The translations under genes and the position numbers were made by a program. DNA of 7,413 nucleotides from positions 1-7,413 of the forward strand of contig DASSBJ010000021.1 of assembly GCA_035698885.1 (NCBI GenBank). The letters are read 5' to 3'. The notes under the pieces were generated by a model. That model saw nothing but the letters and a program-made list of their open reading frames with translations, ran no database searches and was not told where the DNA came from. Position 1 is the stretch's first letter, and every line of letters starts with the position of its first letter. This stretch comes from VRUE01 sp035698885 (GTDB taxonomy: Bacteria > Actinomycetota > Thermoleophilia > Solirubrobacterales > 70-9). Below are positions 1 to 7,413 of this stretch, one piece after another.

Positions 1-50
1 CGCCGCTGCGCCGCCGGCGGGTTCTCGTAGGGGGACACCCGCTACCCGCT
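1..50 (-). repeat. Diverged partial copy of the 106-bp palindromic repeat (copy C)
   Basis: The first bases match the reverse complement of the left half of the repeat at 6861-6966. By hand alignment the first 24 nt match at 20 positions, and the following 17 nt keep the order of a G-run, then CACCCG. The shared core is GGCGGGTTC followed by a G-run and CACCCG. The other half would lie beyond the left edge of the window, so the inverted termini cannot be tested here. It lies upstream of raiA and, like the other two copies, outside coding sequence. The resemblance is clear in the core but weak at the outer arm, so chance similarity in GC-rich DNA is possible. Confidence 0.5.
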
Positions 51-78
51 CTCCCCGCAACCTCCGTAGAAATCCCCA

Positions 79-107
79 TTGCCTAAAACCGGGTAGGGGC
101 GTAGCAT
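79..107 (+). promoter_or_regulatory. Candidate housekeeping promoter for raiA
   Basis: TTGCCT at 79-84 (4 of 6 bases of TTGACA) is followed after exactly 17 bp by TAGCAT at 102-107 (4 of 6 of TATAAT, fits TANNNT). Transcription would start near 114, giving a leader of about 22 nt that contains the ribosome binding site. This is the most AT-rich patch before the gene. Inferred from motif and spacing only. Confidence 0.45.
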
Positions 108-123
108 CGGTTCAGACCCAACA

Positions 124-130
124 GAGGAGG
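124..130 (+). promoter_or_regulatory. Shine-Dalgarno site of raiA
   Basis: GAGGAGG lies 5 nt before the ATG at 136 and fixes that start. It is the only strong Shine-Dalgarno sequence at a gene start in this window; secA, prfB, the sigma factor and nadC lack one or have only a weak match. Confidence 0.8.
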
Positions 131-135
131 CAGAT

Positions 136-489
136 ATGCGGATCGAGGTGCGCGGGCGCAACGTCGAGGTCGACGATGAGCTGAGAGAGCACGTGGTCAA
201 GCGATTTCGCCGCGTCGGGCGGCAGGTCTCCGAATTCGCGACGCTCGACGTGACCCTGTGGGAAGAGCGCAACCCGGCGATCGCCGACAGCCAGGTCGCC
301 GAGGCGACCCTGCGGCTGAAGGGCGTGACGCTGCACGCCAAGGAGTGCTCGCCCGAGATGGGCCACAGCGTCCACGAACTCTCCGAGGACATCCGCCGCC
401 AGGTCAAGAAGCATCGGGAGAAGCGGCGCAAGCGGGCGCGGACGCGCCGGCTGGTCAACCAGCTGCGGGGCCGCACCGCCGAAGCCTGA
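136..489 (+). CDS. raiA: Ribosome hibernation promoting factor, short HPF/YfiA type
   Basis: A 117-residue protein of the HPF/YfiA (S30AE) family. These proteins bind the 30S decoding centre and silence or store ribosomes when growth slows. The start MRIEVRGRNVEVDDELREHV and the region DSQVAEATLRLKG followed by LHAKE fit the family's beta-alpha-beta-beta-beta-alpha fold, in which the first strand is followed by a helix and later strands carry alternating hydrophobic and charged residues. The C-terminal 25 or so residues are very basic (KKHREKRRKRARTRR), suited to rRNA contact. The length matches short HPF/YfiA. The second, dimerising domain of long HPF, the form common in Actinobacteria and Firmicutes, is absent, and the stop codon is followed directly by the secA start region. 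The start is set by a strong GAGGAGG. It lies 35 nt upstream of secA on the same strand, an arrangement (hpf-secA-prfB) seen in many bacteria. Confidence 0.9.
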   Translation: MRIEVRGRNVEVDDELREHVVKRFRRVGRQVSEFATLDVTLWEERNPAIADSQVAEATLRLKGVTLHAKECSPEMGHSVHELSEDIRRQVKKHREKRRKRARTRRLVNQLRGRTAEA

Positions 490-512
490 GCAACGCGTCT
501 CGGCCAGACAGC

Positions 513-518
513 TACCCT
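513..518 (+). promoter_or_regulatory. -10-like hexamer 6 nt before the secA start
   Basis: TACCCT fits the TANNNT form of an actinobacterial -10 element and is followed by 6 nt and then the ATG at 525. There is no Shine-Dalgarno sequence in front of that ATG. This is the layout of a leaderless transcript. I see no convincing -35 hexamer about 17 bp upstream, so secA may also be read through from raiA. Confidence 0.4.
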
Positions 519-524
519 TGAGCC

Positions 525-3372
<2,848 letters not shown>

Positions 3373-3374
<2 letters not shown>

Positions 3375-3391
3375 GGGCCTCGGGTGCCCCT
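3373..3391 (+). terminator. Small hairpin over the secA stop codon
   Basis: AGGGGC (3373-3378) pairs with GCCCCT (3386-3391) around a 7-nt loop, and TT follows. The stem is 6 bp and begins inside the secA stop codon. It may weaken read-through from secA, or cover the start region of the next gene, whose likely TTG start is at 3392. There is no real U-tract, and GC-rich DNA makes short stems often, so the role is uncertain. Confidence 0.3.
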
Positions 3392-3796
3392 TTGAGCCAC
3401 GATCCGGTCCGAGAGTTCATTCGCGCTTTCAACGAGCGGGATCTGGATGCGTTCGTCGCCGTGCTCGATCCGGAGGTGGAGCTGCATTCGATGAAGGGGT
3501 TGCGGAAAGGGAGGGAGGCGGCGCGGTTGTGGGCTACTCGCAAGCCAGGCGGGGTGCAGCAGACGATCGAGCTGGAGGAGCTGTACGAGGACGGGACGGA
3601 GTCGGGCGCCGGGACGGCCGTCGCCCTGATCCGGCGGGTCTGGCGCTGGGACGAGGACGGGTCGCACGCGTCGACCGACGAGCTGGCCTGGATGTTCGAG
3701 CTGCACGACCACAAGGTGCGCAGCTGGCGACCGTTCGAGGACCGGGTTGCCGCGCTGCACGCCGGGGGCTTCGACCACGGCATCGCCGCCGAGTAA
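3392..3796 (+). CDS. NTF2/SnoaL-like small protein
   Basis: About 134 residues from the TTG at 3392, which gives MSHDPVREFIRAFNERDLDA, a typical beginning for an NTF2-like (SnoaL-like) cone-shaped fold. The remaining features also fit: DPEVELHSMKG, REAARLW, an EELYEDG strand, and the terminal pattern SWRPFEDRVAALHAGG, in which the last strand leads to a short helix. The superfamily includes isomerases, dehydratases and non-catalytic binding subunits, so no reaction can be assigned. A GTG start at 3359 would add 11 residues (PWGVGASGAPL-type, not family-like) and overlap secA by 16 nt; I prefer TTG. The gene sits between secA and prfB, 11 nt before the prfB ATG, and is probably cotranscribed with one or both. 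I see no functional link to either. Confidence 0.8.
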   Translation: MSHDPVREFIRAFNERDLDAFVAVLDPEVELHSMKGLRKGREAARLWATRKPGGVQQTIELEELYEDGTESGAGTAVALIRRVWRWDEDGSHASTDELAWMFELHDHKVRSWRPFEDRVAALHAGGFDHGIAAE

Positions 3797-3799
3797 CCT
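3771..3799 (+). promoter_or_regulatory. Candidate promoter of prfB giving a leaderless start
   Basis: TCGACC at 3771-3776 (4 of 6 of TTGACA) is followed after 17 bp by TAACCT at 3794-3799 (fits TANNNT), then 7 nt and the ATG at 3807. The -10 candidate overlaps the TAA stop of the upstream gene. No Shine-Dalgarno sequence precedes the ATG, which fits transcription beginning at or next to it. Confidence 0.4.
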
Positions 3800-3806
3800 C
3801 TCCGGC

Positions 3807-4926
3807 ATGGCCGACGTCGCCCAGACCGAATCGGTACCGGCGCGGCTCGCCGAGATCCGCGGCCAGTTGAAGCTGCTCGCGGACTACCTTTGACCCGGCC
3901 ACGCTGCGGGACGAAGCAGAGCGGCTGGAGGAGGAGATGGGCCGGCCCGGCTTCTGGGACGACCAGGAGGCGGCCGCGCGCACCTCTTCCGCGCACGCAC
4001 GCGCCCAGCGCCGGCTGAAGACCTTCGAGCAGCTCGAGGCCGAGGCCGGCGACCTCGACGAGCTGGCCGAGATGGCGGCCGAGGACGAGGAGATGGCGGC
4101 CGAGCTGGAGACCCAGCTGGGCTCGGTCGAGTCGCGCCTCGCCGAGCTGGAAGAGGCGCGCCTGTTCAGCGGCCGCTACGACGCCGGCGACGCGGTCGTC
4201 TCCGTGCACGCCGGCGCCGGGGGGACCGACTCGCAGGACTGGGCGGAGATCCTGCTGCGGATGTACCTGCGCTGGGCGGAGCGCCGCGGCTTCGAGGTCG
4301 AGATGAAGGAGGCCTCGCCGGGGGAGGAGGCCGGCCTCAAGTCGGCGACCTTCATCGCCCGCGGCGAGAACGCGTACGGGCTGTTCGCGGCGGAGCGCGG
4401 CGTGCACCGGCTGGTGCGGATCTCGCCGTTCGACTCCTCGGCCCGCCGCCACACGAGCTTCGCCCAGGTCGACGTCGGTCCGCTGGTCGACGAGGGCGTC
4501 GAGGTCGAGATCGACGACACCGATCTGCGCGTCGACACCTACCGCGCCTCCGGCGCCGGAGGCCAGCACGTCAACAAGACCGACTCGGCGGTGCGGATCA
4601 CGCACGTGCCGACCGGCGTCGTCGTGCAGTGCCAGAACGAGCGCTCGCAGACGCAGAACAAGGCCGTGGCGATGCAGCTGCTGCGCTCGAAGCTGATCGA
4701 GCTGGAGGAGCGCAAACGGGCTGAGGCGCTGGCGCAGGAGCGGGGCGAGGTCAAGGAAGTCGCCTGGGGCTCGCAGATCCGCAGCTACTTCCTGCACCCC
4801 GACCAGCGGGTGAAGGACCACCGGACGGGGCACGAGGCGGGGGACGCCCAGCGAGTCTTGGACGGCGACTTGGATGACTTCATTCGGGATTACCTCAACA
4901 AGACGGCGGCATCGTCTGCTCGATGA
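3807..4926 (+). CDS. prfB: Peptide chain release factor 2 (programmed +1 frameshift)
   Basis: RF2 recognises UGA and UAA stop codons and releases the finished peptide at the ribosome. The gene is in two frames. Codons 1-28 run from the ATG at 3807 (MADVAQTESVPARLAEIRGQ...) to CTT and an in-frame TGA at 3891-3893. Skipping one base continues in the +1 frame with DPATLRDEAERLEEEM and then GRPGFWDD. The joined product is 372 residues, the usual RF2 size. The stop-codon reading tripeptide SPF is at 206-208 and the catalytic GGQ at 251-253, each one residue from the E. coli position. The N-terminal alpha-helical domain is acidic, and the C-terminal part (after about 230) is the peptidyl hydrolysis domain with ASGAGGQHVNKTDSAVR. 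Starting at the ATG at 3937 instead would lose about 43 conserved N-terminal residues. Confidence 0.97.
3888..3894 (+). promoter_or_regulatory. prfB programmed +1 ribosomal frameshift site
   Basis: CTT TGA C is the canonical RF2 autoregulation site. When RF2 is scarce, the ribosome pauses at UGA, the Leu-tRNA slips from CUU onto UUU, and reading resumes at GAC. When RF2 is plentiful, a 28-residue peptide is released. The upstream stimulatory Shine-Dalgarno-like element, AGGGGG in E. coli, is only weakly represented here by GCGGAC just before TAC CTT, so slippage may be less strongly stimulated or may depend on other features. Confidence 0.95.
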
Positions 4927-4931
4927 GTGGT

Positions 4932-5037
4932 GGGAGGGACGGGCGCCCCCCTGCCGGAACCCGCCGCCGGTTGCGCGGTGAAGGGTCAGACCGTCGGCAG
5001 GCTCACAAGTTCCGTCAGAGGGGCACCCGTCCCTCCT
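4932..5037. repeat. 106-bp palindromic intergenic repeat, copy A
   Basis: The outer arms are about 28 nt inverted repeats. The left arm (from 4933) begins GGAGGGACGGGCGCCCC, and the right arm ends GGGGCACCCGTCCCTCC at 5036. Pairing continues inward through GGAAC with GTTCC, with about 25 of 28 positions complementary. Inside, a small second stem CGCCG...CGGTG can form with one G-U pair. It has exactly the same length as copy B and matches it at about 78 of 106 positions by hand count; the differences cluster in the centre. It begins 5 nt after the prfB stop codon. No coding potential and no clear target-site duplication are visible. It could be a REP/MITE-like element, or a structured RNA at the end of the prfB transcript. 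Confidence 0.85.
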
Positions 5038-5046
5038 CGCCGATCC

Positions 5047-5087
5047 CGTTCGCTCTTTGTCGCGGCTGGCGCAACAACGAGCGAACG
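5047..5087. terminator. Strong hairpin between convergent genes, probable bidirectional terminator
   Basis: CGTTCGCTC (5047-5055) pairs perfectly with GAGCGAACG (5079-5087). After one mismatch TTGT pairs with ACAA, and after another GCG pairs with CGC, closing on the 5-nt loop GCTGG. In total 16 base pairs form within 41 nt. It lies between the end of prfB and the end of the opposite-strand gene at 5101, so it can act on both transcripts. There is no U-tract on either side, as is common for the proposed terminators of high-GC actinobacteria. Confidence 0.65.
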
Positions 5088-5100
5088 CAGCGCCGGGCGG

Positions 5101-5730
5101 TTAGCGGACCTTGGTCGATTTCGCTTGGAGGGTTCCGCAGGTTGGGGTCTTGAAGCTCACCGTGACCCGCTTCATTCGCTTGCTTCCGACCGTCTTCGTG
5201 ATGCGTAGGACGCCGCTCCTGCCTAGCCTGCGATGGACGGTGGCGATGCGCCGTGCGCCTGAGCGGACTTCGATGGTCGCCGGGGTTGGCGAGGAGCTGG
5301 TGTAGCCGATTGTCAGCTTGAGCCGGTTGTGGCGGAGGACGGCGTGGGCGTGGGCGCTGCGCAGGGCACACCGGGCGGGGGTGGTTGAGCTTGGTCCGGC
5401 CTTGGCTTCCGCGACCGCTTCTTCTGCTTCCTTGCAGATCGCCTTCGCTTCAGCCGGGGTGATTTCGCCTTCCGCCGCTTCTTCTTCGGCGATTTCGCAT
5501 TCGGCTTCGGCGAATTCGGCTTCGTCTTCGGAGCCGAATTCTTCTTCGCCTTCGAATTCTTCTTCGAGGGCGGACGGCGTCGGTTCGGAGGCAGGTGAGG
5601 CGGCCTGGGCCGATTTCACGCCGAGCAGCAGGACGGCGAGCGTCAGCGGCAGGACGAAGGCGCAGAACCAGGCCGTGCGGGCTATGCGGTCGCTGTGGTC
5701 GTGCGCGGTCGTGTCGGTGCTCCGATCCAC
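5101..5730 (-). CDS. Secreted acidic protein of unknown function
   Basis: A 209-residue protein from a GTG at 5728-5730, the only plausible start; a GGGAGG lies very close upstream. Residues 1-18 are polar with two Arg, and 19-38 form a hydrophobic core (WFCAFVLPLTLAVLLLG). AQA-A at about 41-44 is a good signal-peptidase site, so export is likely, by the Sec route that SecA serves. Residues 46-115 form a Glu-rich low-complexity stretch (EEEFEGEEEFGSEDEAEF and following), probably a helical or disordered linker. The C-terminal 90 residues look like a small beta-sandwich (LTIGYTSSSPTPATIEVRSG, ITKTVGSKRMKRVTVSF, TCGTLQAKSTKV) with Ser/Thr and basic residues. Four Cys lie in the mature part. All 25 Glu codons are GAA, although neighbouring genes favour GAG. 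I do not recognise a named family. Confidence 0.75.
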   Translation of the reverse strand: MDRSTDTTAHDHSDRIARTAWFCAFVLPLTLAVLLLGVKSAQAASPASEPTPSALEEEFEGEEEFGSEDEAEFAEAECEIAEEEAAEGEITPAEAKAICKEAEEAVAEAKAGPSSTTPARCALRSAHAHAVLRHNRLKLTIGYTSSSPTPATIEVRSGARRIATVHRRLGRSGVLRITKTVGSKRMKRVTVSFKTPTCGTLQAKSTKVR

Positions 5731-5789
5731 GCCTCCCGTATCGGCCCTGCTGCCGATCCGCTTTAGAGCCGCTGTGGAAACAGTGACTC

Positions 5790-5807
5790 CGGGGGATTTT
5801 ACCCCCG
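5790..5807 (-). terminator. Hairpin over the ogt stop codon with an embedded TAAAAT
   Basis: On the + strand CGGGGG (5790-5795) pairs with CCCCCG (5802-5807) around the loop ATTTTA. The stem overlaps the stop codon of ogt and could end or attenuate the sigma-ogt transcript before the downstream secreted-protein gene. On the - strand the loop reads TAAAAT, 5 of 6 bases of a -10 box, which could instead serve as a promoter for the gene at 5730 with a leader of about 60 nt. I see no matching -35. Confidence 0.3.
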
Positions 5808-6362
5808 TGGGTCAAGGACGCCCTCCATCTCGAGCAGCGCTTCCTTCATCGCCAGGCCGCCGCCGTAGCCGCCGAGCGCGCCGCCGCTGCGCAGGACGCG
5901 GTGACAGGGGACGACGATCGGGATCGGGTTGGCCCCGCAGGCGGTGCCGGCGGCGCGCACGGCGCGCTCGTTGCCGGCGCTGCGCGCGATCTCGGTGTAG
6001 CTCAGGGTGCGGCCGTAGGGGATGCGGCCGATCGCGCGCAGGGCGCGGCGGCGGAATCCCGTGCTGAGCTGCCAGTCGAGCGGCAGGTCGAACTCGCGCA
6101 GCCGGCCCTCGAAGTACTCGTCGAGCTGGCGGCGCGCGTCGTCGAGCCGCGACGGCGCCTCCAGCACGCGCGGCGAGATGCGCGCCGCGAGGTCCGCCAG
6201 CGCCTCCTCGGCGTCGTAGTTGGGCAGGCTGAGCTTGACCAGGCCGCGCGGCGTCGTGGCGACCAGCAGCGGGCCGAAGGGGGAGTCGACCGTGGCGTAT
6301 GCGATGTCGAGCAGGCCCTCCTCGGCGGCGCGCTCGCTGAGCGTTTCGAGGCTTGCTTTCAT
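5799..6362 (-). CDS. ogt: Methylated-DNA--protein-cysteine methyltransferase (O6-alkylguanine repair)
   Basis: A 187-residue suicide repair protein that moves the alkyl group from O6-alkylguanine or O4-alkylthymine in DNA to its own cysteine. The active-site motif PCHRV has Cys153, preceded by NPIPIVV and followed by GALGGYGGGLAMKEALLEME, as in the family. RRALRAIGRIPYGRTLSYTEIAR (about 105-127) is the DNA-binding helix-turn-helix with its recognition region. The N-terminal domain (about 18-98) has the ribonuclease H-like start IAYATVDSPFGPLLVATTPRG. There is no Ada-type metal-binding N-terminal domain or AraC domain, so this is a plain Ogt, apart from about 17 extra helical residues in front. 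Its ATG overlaps the stop of the sigma-factor gene (ATGA), which implies translational coupling. Confidence 0.95.
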   Translation of the reverse strand: MKASLETLSERAAEEGLLDIAYATVDSPFGPLLVATTPRGLVKLSLPNYDAEEALADLAARISPRVLEAPSRLDDARRQLDEYFEGRLREFDLPLDWQLSTGFRRRALRAIGRIPYGRTLSYTEIARSAGNERAVRAAGTACGANPIPIVVPCHRVLRSGGALGGYGGGLAMKEALLEMEGVLDPRG

Positions 6363-6826
6363 GCCAGCTCCTTTCGCAGGCGTTTGATTCCCTCGTGCAG
6401 GCTGCGCCGCGCGGCGTCGGGCGAGCAGCCGAGCGCGGCGGCGATCTCGGCGTGCGGCAGGTCGCAGGCGTAGCGCAGCGCCACCGCCGCCCGCTGCTTC
6501 GGCGGCAGCGCCCCGACGAGCGCCCAGAGCCCGTCGTCGAGCTCGGGCTCGGCCGTCCCGCCGCCCAGCTCCTCGGGCTCGGCAACCGGCAGCGGCCGCC
6601 GCCCGTTCGCCCGGTGCTGATCGATCGCCTTGCGGTGCGCGATCGTCAGCAGCCAGCCGCGCAGGTTGCGATCGTCGTCCAGCTGCGGATAAGCCCGCAG
6701 CGCCGCGAGGAACGTCTCCTGGAAGCAGTCCTCCGCATCGGCCCGCCCGACGGCTCCCCGCAGCACCGCCATCACGTCGGCGGCGTGGTCGTCCAGCAGG
6801 GCTTGAAACGGCGGCAGCGCGGTCAC
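6359..6826 (-). CDS. ECF-type RNA polymerase sigma factor
   Basis: A 155-residue sigma-70-family factor with only regions 2 and 4, the ECF layout. Region 2 spans about 7-73 with DAEDCFQETFLAALRAY (core-binding and -10 recognition) and NLRGWLLTIAHRKAIDQHR. A short variable linker follows, then region 4 at about 98-155 with LPPKQRAAVALRYACDLPHA and EIAAALGCSPDAARRSLHEG, the helix-turn-helix that reads the -35 box. The start is a GTG at 6824-6826. A longer form is unlikely, because a -10-like TTTAAT sits 7 nt upstream. No anti-sigma factor, zinc-finger partner or transmembrane gene is next to it. The gene it overlaps is ogt, so alkylation damage is a plausible signal or output; this is inference from position. 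Confidence 0.92.
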   Translation of the reverse strand: MTALPPFQALLDDHAADVMAVLRGAVGRADAEDCFQETFLAALRAYPQLDDDRNLRGWLLTIAHRKAIDQHRANGRRPLPVAEPEELGGGTAEPELDDGLWALVGALPPKQRAAVALRYACDLPHAEIAAALGCSPDAARRSLHEGIKRLRKELA

Positions 6827-6833
6827 TTACGGG

Positions 6834-6839
6834 ATTAAA
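6834..6839 (-). promoter_or_regulatory. -10-like element 7 nt before the sigma-factor start
   Basis: On the - strand TTTAAT matches TATAAT at 5 of 6 bases and is followed by CCCGTAA and then the GTG start. There is no Shine-Dalgarno sequence, so a leaderless mRNA for the sigma-ogt pair is likely. The -35 region about 17 bp upstream is not a good match and lies next to repeat copy B. Confidence 0.45.
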
Positions 6840-6860
6840 CGCGTCTGAGGATCCGAACGT

Positions 6861-6966
6861 GAGAGGGACGGGTGCCCCTCCGACGGAACCCGCCGCCGGC
6901 TACGCGGCGAGGGACGGTCGGGCGGATTGGCTCACAGGTTCCGCTGGAGGGGCACCCGTCCCTCTA
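6861..6966. repeat. 106-bp palindromic intergenic repeat, copy B
   Basis: The terminal arms at 6861-6890 and 6937-6966 are inverted repeats of 30 nt with about 26 complementary positions. The left arm contains GAGGGACGGGTGCCCCTCC and the right arm GGAGGGGCACCCGTCCCTC. An inner stem CGCCG...CGGCG is fully paired here, whereas copy A keeps it with a G-U pair. GGCTCACAGGTTCCG at the inner edge of the right arm is nearly identical in copy A. It fills most of the 150-nt space between the divergent sigma-factor and nadC genes and ends 10 nt before the nadC ATG. No transposase is nearby and no target duplication is evident. Confidence 0.88.
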
Positions 6967-6970
6967 GGGT
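6965..6970 (+). promoter_or_regulatory. -10-like hexamer or weak Shine-Dalgarno at the nadC start
   Basis: TAGGGT fits TANNNT and is followed by GCCGCC and then the ATG, a leaderless layout like that of secA. The same bases contain AGGG 7 nt before the ATG, so they could instead act as a ribosome binding site. The hexamer begins in the last two bases of repeat copy B, so any -35 element would lie inside the repeat's right arm. Confidence 0.4.
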
Positions 6971-6976
6971 GCCGCC

Positions 6977-7413
6977 ATGGACGACTTGACCCGAGACGTG
7001 GTTGCCCGCGCTCTCGCCGAGGATCTTGGAGCTGGGGATGTGACTTCGGCCGCCACGGTGCCGGAGGGGGCGCGGGCAAGGGCGCGGATCGTGCAGAAGG
7101 AGCCTGGTGTCGTCTTCGGCTTGGAGGTGGTTGTCGAGGCGATGCGGCAGTGCGGGGTCGAGGACGTCGACAGGCTGGTGGTCGAGGGGCAGTGGCGCGA
7201 CGGGGTGCCGGCGGAGGTTGCGCTGGCGAGCGGGCCGGCGGCGGGGCTGCTGGCCGCGGAGCGGGTCGCGCTCAACTTCCTCGGCCGTCTCTCCGGGGTG
7301 GCGACGCTGACCGCGCGCTTCGTCGAGGCGGTCGCGGGGACCGGCGCGCGGATCCTCGACACGCGCAAGACGACGCCGGGCCTGCGGGCGCTGGAGAAGG
7401 CCGCGGTCGCGGC
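6977..7413 (+). CDS. nadC: Nicotinate-nucleotide (quinolinate) phosphoribosyltransferase, N-terminal part
   Basis: The first 145 codons of NadC, open to the window end; the family is about 270-290 residues, so roughly half is missing. The enzyme converts quinolinate and phosphoribosyl pyrophosphate to nicotinate mononucleotide, CO2 and pyrophosphate in de novo NAD synthesis. Diagnostic segments are ALAEDLGAGDVTS near the start, the substrate-binding stretch AAERVALNFLGRLSGVATLT (about 94-113), and ILDTRKTTPGLRALEKAAV (about 127-145), which leads into the catalytic barrel. The ATG at 6977 gives a natural family N-terminus. It is divergent from the sigma-factor gene. nadA and nadB, frequent operon partners, are not upstream, and what follows is out of view. 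Confidence 0.95.
   Translation, partial: MDDLTRDVVARALAEDLGAGDVTSAATVPEGARARARIVQKEPGVVFGLEVVVEAMRQCGVEDVDRLVVEGQWRDGVPAEVALASGPAAGLLAAERVALNFLGRLSGVATLTARFVEAVAGTGARILDTRKTTPGLRALEKAAVA

Noticed and set aside
1..135. A raiA-motif RNA or riboswitch in front of the hibernation factor gene.
   Set aside because: Only about 20 nt separate the likely transcript start from the ATG, and no extended structure is visible there apart from the diverged repeat, which lies upstream of the candidate promoter.
4932..5037. A CRISPR repeat or attachment site.
   Set aside because: The copies are about 1.9 kb apart with genes between them, there is no regular spacer array, and no cas, integrase or tRNA gene is present.
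4923..5208. Small + strand frames of 76 and 93 codons covering repeat copy A and the following hairpin.
   Set aside because: They consist of repeat and hairpin sequence plus the antisense of the secreted-protein gene. Copy B does not preserve the same reading frame content, and no ribosome binding site is seen.
5318..6067. A 249-codon + strand frame rich in Ser and Arg.
   Set aside because: It is the antisense of the Glu-rich secreted protein (GAA reads as TTC or Ser-type codons) and of ogt, both of which have clear features.
6851..6976. Target-site duplications flanking repeat copies A and B, which would mark a recent MITE insertion.
   Set aside because: No matching direct repeat of 2-9 nt could be seen on the two sides of either copy, so a mobile origin remains possible but is not shown.

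Overview
This is a GC-rich chromosomal stretch of housekeeping genes from what looks like an actinobacterium, possibly a deep-branching lineage such as Thermoleophilia/Solirubrobacterales. That placement is inferred from base composition, from -10-like hexamers lying 6-7 nt before several start codons (leaderless-type starts), and from the gene content. No marker gene fixes the taxonomy. No plasmid, phage, CRISPR or transposase gene is visible.

Left part (1-4926, + strand): a short ribosome hibernation factor (raiA/hpf), the preprotein translocase ATPase secA, a small NTF2/SnoaL-like protein, and peptide release factor 2 (prfB). prfB is complete only if it is read through a programmed +1 frameshift at CTT-TGA-C (3888-3894), so a plain ORF call starting at 3937 loses the N-terminus. 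The set links translation (ribosome dormancy, UGA termination) with protein export.

Middle (4927-5100): a zone where genes converge. It holds a 106-bp palindromic repeat (copy A) and then a strong imperfect hairpin that probably ends transcription from both sides.

Right part (5101-6826, - strand): an ECF-type sigma factor overlapping by 4 nt (ATGA) an O6-methylguanine-DNA methyltransferase gene (ogt), and downstream of these a secreted acidic protein of unknown function. A second 106-bp palindromic repeat (copy B, 6861-6966) fills the space between the divergent sigma gene and nadC (quinolinate phosphoribosyltransferase, cut by the window end). It stops 10 nt before the nadC ATG.

The most unusual feature is the dispersed repeat. 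Copies A and B have the same length and about 28-30 nt inverted termini, and they vary mainly in the centre. The first ~41 nt of the window look like a diverged half-copy in the opposite orientation. All copies lie between genes. This looks like a REP/MITE-like or structured-RNA family, and copy B is placed where it could affect nadC expression.
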